A stretch of DNA of 8,869 nucleotides, taken from NCBI GenBank assembly GCA_900550175.1, contig URQX01000068.1:1-8869 (forward strand), written 5' to 3'. Each line of letters begins with the position of its first letter. Position 1 is the first letter of the stretch. Source of the stretch: an uncultured Veillonella sp. (GTDB lineage Bacteria; Bacillota; Negativicutes; Veillonellales; Veillonellaceae). The notes below the pieces were generated by a model, which was not told the DNA's origin, searched no databases, and saw nothing but the letters and a program-made list of their open reading frames with translations. Both the position numbers and the translations under genes were made by a program. Shown here piece after piece: positions 6,417 through 8,869 of this stretch.

Positions 6417-6989
6417 ATGAGTAATAAAATAGTAAAAGAAATATTAGATTGGATTTATGCCATTGTATTAGCATTAATTATTGCCATGGTAATTCATATT
6501 TTCTTGATTCAACCAACACGTGTATCTGGTGAATCAATGGAGGATACACTACACAATGGCCAATATTTAATTGTAACGAAGTGGCACCATATTATGAATG
6601 AAATGCCAAATTATGGACAAATCGTAATCATTGATAGTCGTGTTAATCGCGCTCGTACGTGGGTGGATGATGTAGAAGAACCATTAATGAACTATGTATC
6701 TGTCTTTAATAAAGCAGCTCAAACAAATGATGTATGGGTAAAGCGCGTTATTGGTCGTCCTGGTGATGTATTAGAATTTAAAGATGGTCATGTATGGCGT
6801 AATGGTGAGCAATTACAAGAACCATATACAAAAGATACAATAATGAATTATACACGTTCCACATCTGTTACAGTTCCTGAAGGTTATGTATTTGTGATGG
6901 GGGATAACCGAAATCATTCTAGTGATAGTCGTTTTATTGGTCCAGTTCCAGTTGATCACGTCCTAGGTTTTGTATCCTATGCAATTTAA
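6417..6989 (+). CDS. lepB: Type I signal peptidase (leader peptidase)
   Basis: This 190-residue protein has one N-terminal membrane anchor (about residues 9-31) and then the S26 catalytic domain facing the periplasm. Box B 'PTRVSGESMEDTL' holds the nucleophile Ser40, 'VKRVIGRPGD' holds the general base Lys109, and 'GDNRNHSSDSR' (162-172) is the conserved box E. It removes signal peptides from Sec/Tat exported proteins, which would include the LptA and OmpM precursors in this window. The size and single anchor resemble the short Firmicute SipS type rather than the longer two-anchor E. coli LepB. Between Ser40 and Lys109 there is an acidic/aromatic insertion-like stretch (about 74-105, 'TWVDDVEEPLMNYVSVFNKA'). 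The SD AAGGGG (6406-6411) overlaps the stop of the preceding gene. A strong terminator follows only 7 bases after the stop, so this is the end of the transcript. Confidence 0.95.
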   Translation: MSNKIVKEILDWIYAIVLALIIAMVIHIFLIQPTRVSGESMEDTLHNGQYLIVTKWHHIMNEMPNYGQIVIIDSRVNRARTWVDDVEEPLMNYVSVFNKAAQTNDVWVKRVIGRPGDVLEFKDGHVWRNGEQLQEPYTKDTIMNYTRSTSVTVPEGYVFVMGDNRNHSSDSRFIGPVPVDHVLGFVSYAI

Positions 6990-6996
6990 TGCTTTT

Positions 6997-7038
6997 AAAG
7001 CCTCTCTATAGTGTTGAACACTATAGAGAGGCTTTTTT
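6997..7038 (+). terminator. Strong intrinsic terminator after lepB
   Basis: A perfect 17 bp stem (6997-7013 with 7019-7035) with loop TTGAA is followed by a T-run (7033-7038). The stem contains AGCCTCTCTATAGTG and its complement. It begins 7 bases after the lepB stop. Confidence 0.93.
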
Positions 7039-7302
7039 AGTTAATAATTGATATTTTCTTTAGTTAATGTTTATAAGGATATATTTTCATCCTAATATAT
7101 TAGAAAAATATACTAAAACTATTATTGTTAATTAATAAAATTGATTAATAATAATGGAATTTATATCTTAATTATGTGAATTTTTGAGAAATAAAATGAA
7201 ATTGCGTAAAATTTAATTTTGAAAAATATAGATAAAATCTACGTTTTTAAACTAATTTTTATTCATGAATGAAATTTCATCAAATTTAGTTTTATAAAAT
7301 GC
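7039..7302 (+). other. Very AT-rich spacer between lepB and the ompM promoter
   Basis: These ~260 bases are clearly more AT-rich than the flanking genes and hold no ORF with an SD. I see short palindromes (CTAATATATTAG at 7092-7103; the pair at 7261-7280), a small imperfect hairpin (AGGAT 7076-7080 with ATCCT 7089-7093), and many A and T runs. The 11-mer TCCTAATATAT (7090-7100) recurs in the leader (7405-7415), which may be chance at this composition. The likely roles are UP-element-like and regulator-binding DNA for the ompM promoter (inference). Confidence 0.6.
7261..7280 (+). promoter_or_regulatory. Two overlapping palindromes upstream of the ompM promoter, possible operator
   Basis: ATTCATGAAT (7261-7270) and ATGAAATTTCAT (7269-7280) are each perfect palindromes and share two bases. 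They lie 23-42 bases upstream of the -35 box, a position suited to an activator. The half-site ATGAAATT also occurs at 7196-7203. I do not recognise the regulator. The high AT content makes chance palindromes more likely. Confidence 0.35.
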
Positions 7303-7331
7303 TTTACAAAAAAATTAGACGGTGATATATT
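7303..7331 (+). promoter_or_regulatory. Promoter of the ompM gene
   Basis: TTTACA (7303-7308), a spacer of exactly 17 bases, and TATATT (7326-7331) each match 5 and 5 of 6 consensus positions. AT-rich DNA with A/T tracts precedes the -35 box. The predicted transcription start is near 7338, giving a leader of about 155 bases. Confidence 0.75.
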
Positions 7332-7370
7332 CTAATCACAGTAAGGCACCACTAATAAAGAGGTGAGGCT

Positions 7371-7424
7371 GTGATAGATAATATAGTCGAGGAAACGTGG
7401 ACACTCCTAATATATCTTTCATAG
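7371..7424 (+). CDS. Candidate 17-codon upstream ORF in the ompM leader
   Basis: A GTG at 7371 opens a frame of 17 codons ending in TAG at 7422-7424, reading MIDNIVEETWTLLIYLS. GAGGTGA (7360-7366) is a 7-base match to the canonical 16S anti-SD complement, and its GAGG core ends 7 bases before the GTG, which is ideal spacing. The SD core GGTG and the GTG itself both lie within stem A, so the structure could hide or expose the start. The peptide is acidic at first and hydrophobic at the end and uses ATA three times. No homology support is possible here, and a short ORF of this size can occur by chance. Confidence 0.3.
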   Translation: MIDNIVEETWTLLIYLS

Positions 7425-7482
7425 TTATACCACTTATACAGTGAATGTCTTCTGATAATATAAATTCTTATTTATAAGAAAG

Positions 7483-7487
7483 AAGGA
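7483..7487 (+). promoter_or_regulatory. Ribosome binding site of ompM, next to a hairpin
   Basis: AAGGA (7483-7487) is 7 bases before the ATG at 7495. The hairpin TTCTTA-TTTA-TAAGAA (7465-7480) ends 2 bases before it. An alternative pairing of AATTC (7463-7467) with GAATT (7486-7490) would instead cover part of the SD, so the two folds exclude each other. Confidence 0.7.
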
Positions 7488-7494
7488 ATTCATT

Positions 7495-8757
7495 ATGAAA
7501 AAACAATTCGCAACAATTTTTGCAGCAACAGCAGTATTAGGTGTAACAACAGCATTCGCTGCCAACCCATTCTCCGATGTAACTCCAGATAGCTGGGCAT
7601 ACCAAGCAGTATCCCAATTAGCACAATCTGGTATCGTTAATGGTTACCCAGATGGTACTTTCAAAGGCCAAAACAATATCACTCGTTATGAAATGGCTCA
7701 AATGGTAGCTAAAGCAATGGCTAACCAAGATCGCGCTAATGCAGAACAACAAGCAATGATTAACCGCTTAGCAGATGAATTCTCCAACGAGTTGAACAGC
7801 TTGGGCGTACGCGTATCTCGTTTGGAAGATCGCGTAGGTAATATAAAAGTTACTGGTGATGCTCGTATCCGTTACCAAGGTTCTGAAGATAAAGGCGTTT
7901 ATAAAACAAACAGCAAATCCTTAACAGATGGCCGTGCACGTGTTCAATTCAATGGTAAAGTAAATGATAAAACTGAAGCTGTTGTTCGTGTAAAAGGTAA
8001 TTACGAGTTCGGTGACTCCACAAAAGGTGCTGATGCGACAATCGATCGTGCTTATGTAGATCACAAATTTGGTAATAGCGTATCTGCTAAAGGTGGTCGT
8101 TTCCAACAAACAATTGGTGGCGGTTTAATGTACGATGATACATTTGATGGTGCTCAATTGAACGTAGGTAATGATAAAGTTCAAGTACAAGGTGCTTATG
8201 GTTACATGATGGCAGGCGCTGCTGATGGTAATTCCAAATCCGATAACCCTTCCGTAGCTTATGTAGGTGTTAAAGGTAAAGTTGGTCAAGAATCCACAGT
8301 TGGTGGTTTCTACTCTAAATTGTCTAGCGGTAACTTGAACCATAATGGTTCCACAGTAAACTCCGATAGCCAAAATGTATACGGCTTCAATGCAGATTTC
8401 CGTAAAGATAAAGTTTGGGTTGGTGGTGAATGGTTAAAAGCTTCCAACGTAAATGACTCCCAAGCTTGGACAGCAGGTGTTGGTTATGGTAATTACGACA
8501 TCGCTAAAAAAGGTACATGGGATGTGAAAGGTCAATACTTCAACCAAAAAGCTAACGCTCCTATCGTAAGCTCTACTTGGGATCAAGCATATGACTTAAC
8601 AAATACTTCTAATGGTTACAAAGGTTACATGGCTAGCGTAAACTATGCAGTACAAGATAATGTAGGCTTATCTGCTGGTTATGGTTTCAACTCTAAAGAC
8701 CAAAAAGGTAACGATCTTTCCGATTTCTACCGTGCAGAATTAAACTACAAATTCTAA
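7495..8757 (+). CDS. ompM: OmpM-type SLH-domain outer-membrane porin/tether
   Basis: The 420-residue precursor has a Sec signal peptide (MKKQFATIF..., cleavage likely after 'TTAFA' at residue 22) and then one SLH domain (about 24-75: 'NPFSDVTPDSWAYQAVSQLA', 'GIVNGYPDGTFKG', and 'ITRYEMAQMV', a variant of the TRAE motif). A short coiled coil follows (about 80-115, 'EFSNELNSLGVRVSRLEDRV'), then a beta-barrel of ~300 residues with alternating strands ('GDARIRYQG', 'AYVDHKFGNSVSAKGGRFQQ') ending in 'YRAELNYKF' with the C-terminal Phe typical of Bam-inserted barrels. In Negativicutes such proteins bind polyamine-modified peptidoglycan through the SLH domain and hold the outer membrane in place, while also acting as porins. 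It has its own promoter, leader and terminator. Codon use is visibly more biased than in neighbouring genes (many TCC, AAC, GGT, GTA), fitting very high expression. Species often carry several paralogues, so I do not assign a number. Confidence 0.93.
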   Translation: MKKQFATIFAATAVLGVTTAFAANPFSDVTPDSWAYQAVSQLAQSGIVNGYPDGTFKGQNNITRYEMAQMVAKAMANQDRANAEQQAMINRLADEFSNELNSLGVRVSRLEDRVGNIKVTGDARIRYQGSEDKGVYKTNSKSLTDGRARVQFNGKVNDKTEAVVRVKGNYEFGDSTKGADATIDRAYVDHKFGNSVSAKGGRFQQTIGGGLMYDDTFDGAQLNVGNDKVQVQGAYGYMMAGAADGNSKSDNPSVAYVGVKGKVGQESTVGGFYSKLSSGNLNHNGSTVNSDSQNVYGFNADFRKDKVWVGGEWLKASNVNDSQAWTAGVGYGNYDIAKKGTWDVKGQYFNQKANAPIVSSTWDQAYDLTNTSNGYKGYMASVNYAVQDNVGLSAGYGFNSKDQKGNDLSDFYRAELNYKF

Positions 8758-8767
8758 TTCCCTCACA

Positions 8768-8803
8768 AACAAAAAAAGACTTCTTCGGAAGTCTTTTTTT
8801 GTT
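8768..8803 (+). terminator. Intrinsic terminator of ompM with a UUCG tetraloop
   Basis: GACTTC (8778-8783), loop TTCG, and GAAGTC (8788-8793) form the core, flanked by seven A (8771-8777) and seven T (8794-8800). Three further pairs (8768-8770 with 8801-8803) extend the stem. C(UUCG)G is an unusually stable tetraloop. The A/T symmetry would allow some termination on the other strand too. Confidence 0.95.
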
Positions 8804-8869
8804 GTATATAAATAATAATATTTTCTTTTGTATATAATAGTATATATATAGTAAAATAAATCTATAAAT
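8804..8869 (+). other. AT-rich tail at the window end
   Basis: There is no ORF here. A TATAAT occurs at 8833-8838 but has no -35 box at a suitable distance. This is probably the start of the spacer before the next gene, which lies outside the window. Confidence 0.4.

Larger units (their letters stand above)
7335..7494 (+). promoter_or_regulatory. Long, potentially structured 5' leader of the ompM mRNA
   Basis: Stem A pairs ATCACAG (7335-7341) with CTGTGAT (7369-7375), 7 bp and perfect, and encloses CACC/GGTG (7347-7350 with 7362-7365); it starts essentially at the predicted transcript 5' end. Weaker candidates are AGATA/TATCT (7376-7380 with 7413-7417) enclosing AGGA/TCCT (7390-7393 with 7405-7408), and CACT/AGTG (7431-7434 with 7440-7443). 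A last one, TTCTTA/TAAGAA (7465-7470 with 7475-7480), sits directly before the SD. I could not match it to a riboswitch class that I know. It may stabilise an abundant mRNA or control translation (inference). Confidence 0.5.

Noticed and set aside
7067..7135. Small ORF of 22 codons in the AT-rich spacer
   Set aside because: It has no SD, no upstream promoter after the lepB terminator, and a composition that simply follows the AT-rich DNA.
7261..7280. Fur or PerR box
   Set aside because: The palindromes do not match the GATAAT-type Fur repeat or the TTATAAT-type PerR box.
7335..7494. A known riboswitch or T-box in the ompM leader
   Set aside because: The lysine riboswitch core, the T-box GGTGG/ACCGCG element and the c-di-GMP motifs that I can recall are all absent, so no known class is assigned.
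1..8869. CRISPR array, insertion sequence, phage or defence system, tRNA/rRNA
   Set aside because: There are no spaced direct repeats, transposase, terminal inverted repeats or tRNA-like cloverleaf. The genes form a coherent housekeeping/envelope set.

Overview
The window reads as chromosomal DNA of a diderm Firmicute of the class Negativicutes, most probably Veillonella. The reasons are a low-GC genome with Firmicute-style strong Shine-Dalgarno (SD) sites, a complete set of LPS-export genes, and an outer-membrane protein made of a signal peptide, one SLH domain, a coiled coil and a beta-barrel (the OmpM type that tethers the outer membrane to peptidoglycan in these bacteria). The species cannot be fixed from the sequence alone. 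All genes that I accept are on the + strand.

Region 1 (1-3605) is a tightly packed LPS operon. It holds the C-terminal part of an LpxL/HtrB-type lipid A acyltransferase, then lptC, lptA, lptB and one LptF/LptG-family permease. Gaps are 9-14 bases, with one 14-base overlap. Together these genes finish lipid A and provide the inner-membrane ATPase and permease plus the periplasmic bridge that carry LPS outward. Only one permease of the LptF/LptG pair is here.

Region 2 (3606-4978) has a candidate promoter, a DUF3084-type protein (two N-terminal membrane segments, a long coiled coil, and a C-terminal domain predicted to be periplasmic), and a perfect hairpin that probably ends this transcription block.

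Region 3 (4979-7038) is a three-gene unit: a YqgF/RuvC-like RNase H-fold protein, a YitT-family membrane protein whose start overlaps the preceding gene, and a type I signal peptidase. A strong intrinsic terminator closes it.

Region 4 (7039-8869) is a very AT-rich spacer of about 260 bases, a well-formed promoter (TTTACA, 17 bases, TATATT), a leader of roughly 155 bases with several possible hairpins and a candidate 17-codon upstream ORF, then the OmpM gene, and a terminator with a UUCG tetraloop. The OmpM gene looks highly expressed.

The common theme is envelope biogenesis: lipid A, LPS transport, protein export and outer-membrane attachment in one neighbourhood. I see no CRISPR array, insertion sequence, tRNA, rRNA or recognisable defence system. 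The least explained parts are the DUF3084 protein and the OmpM leader.
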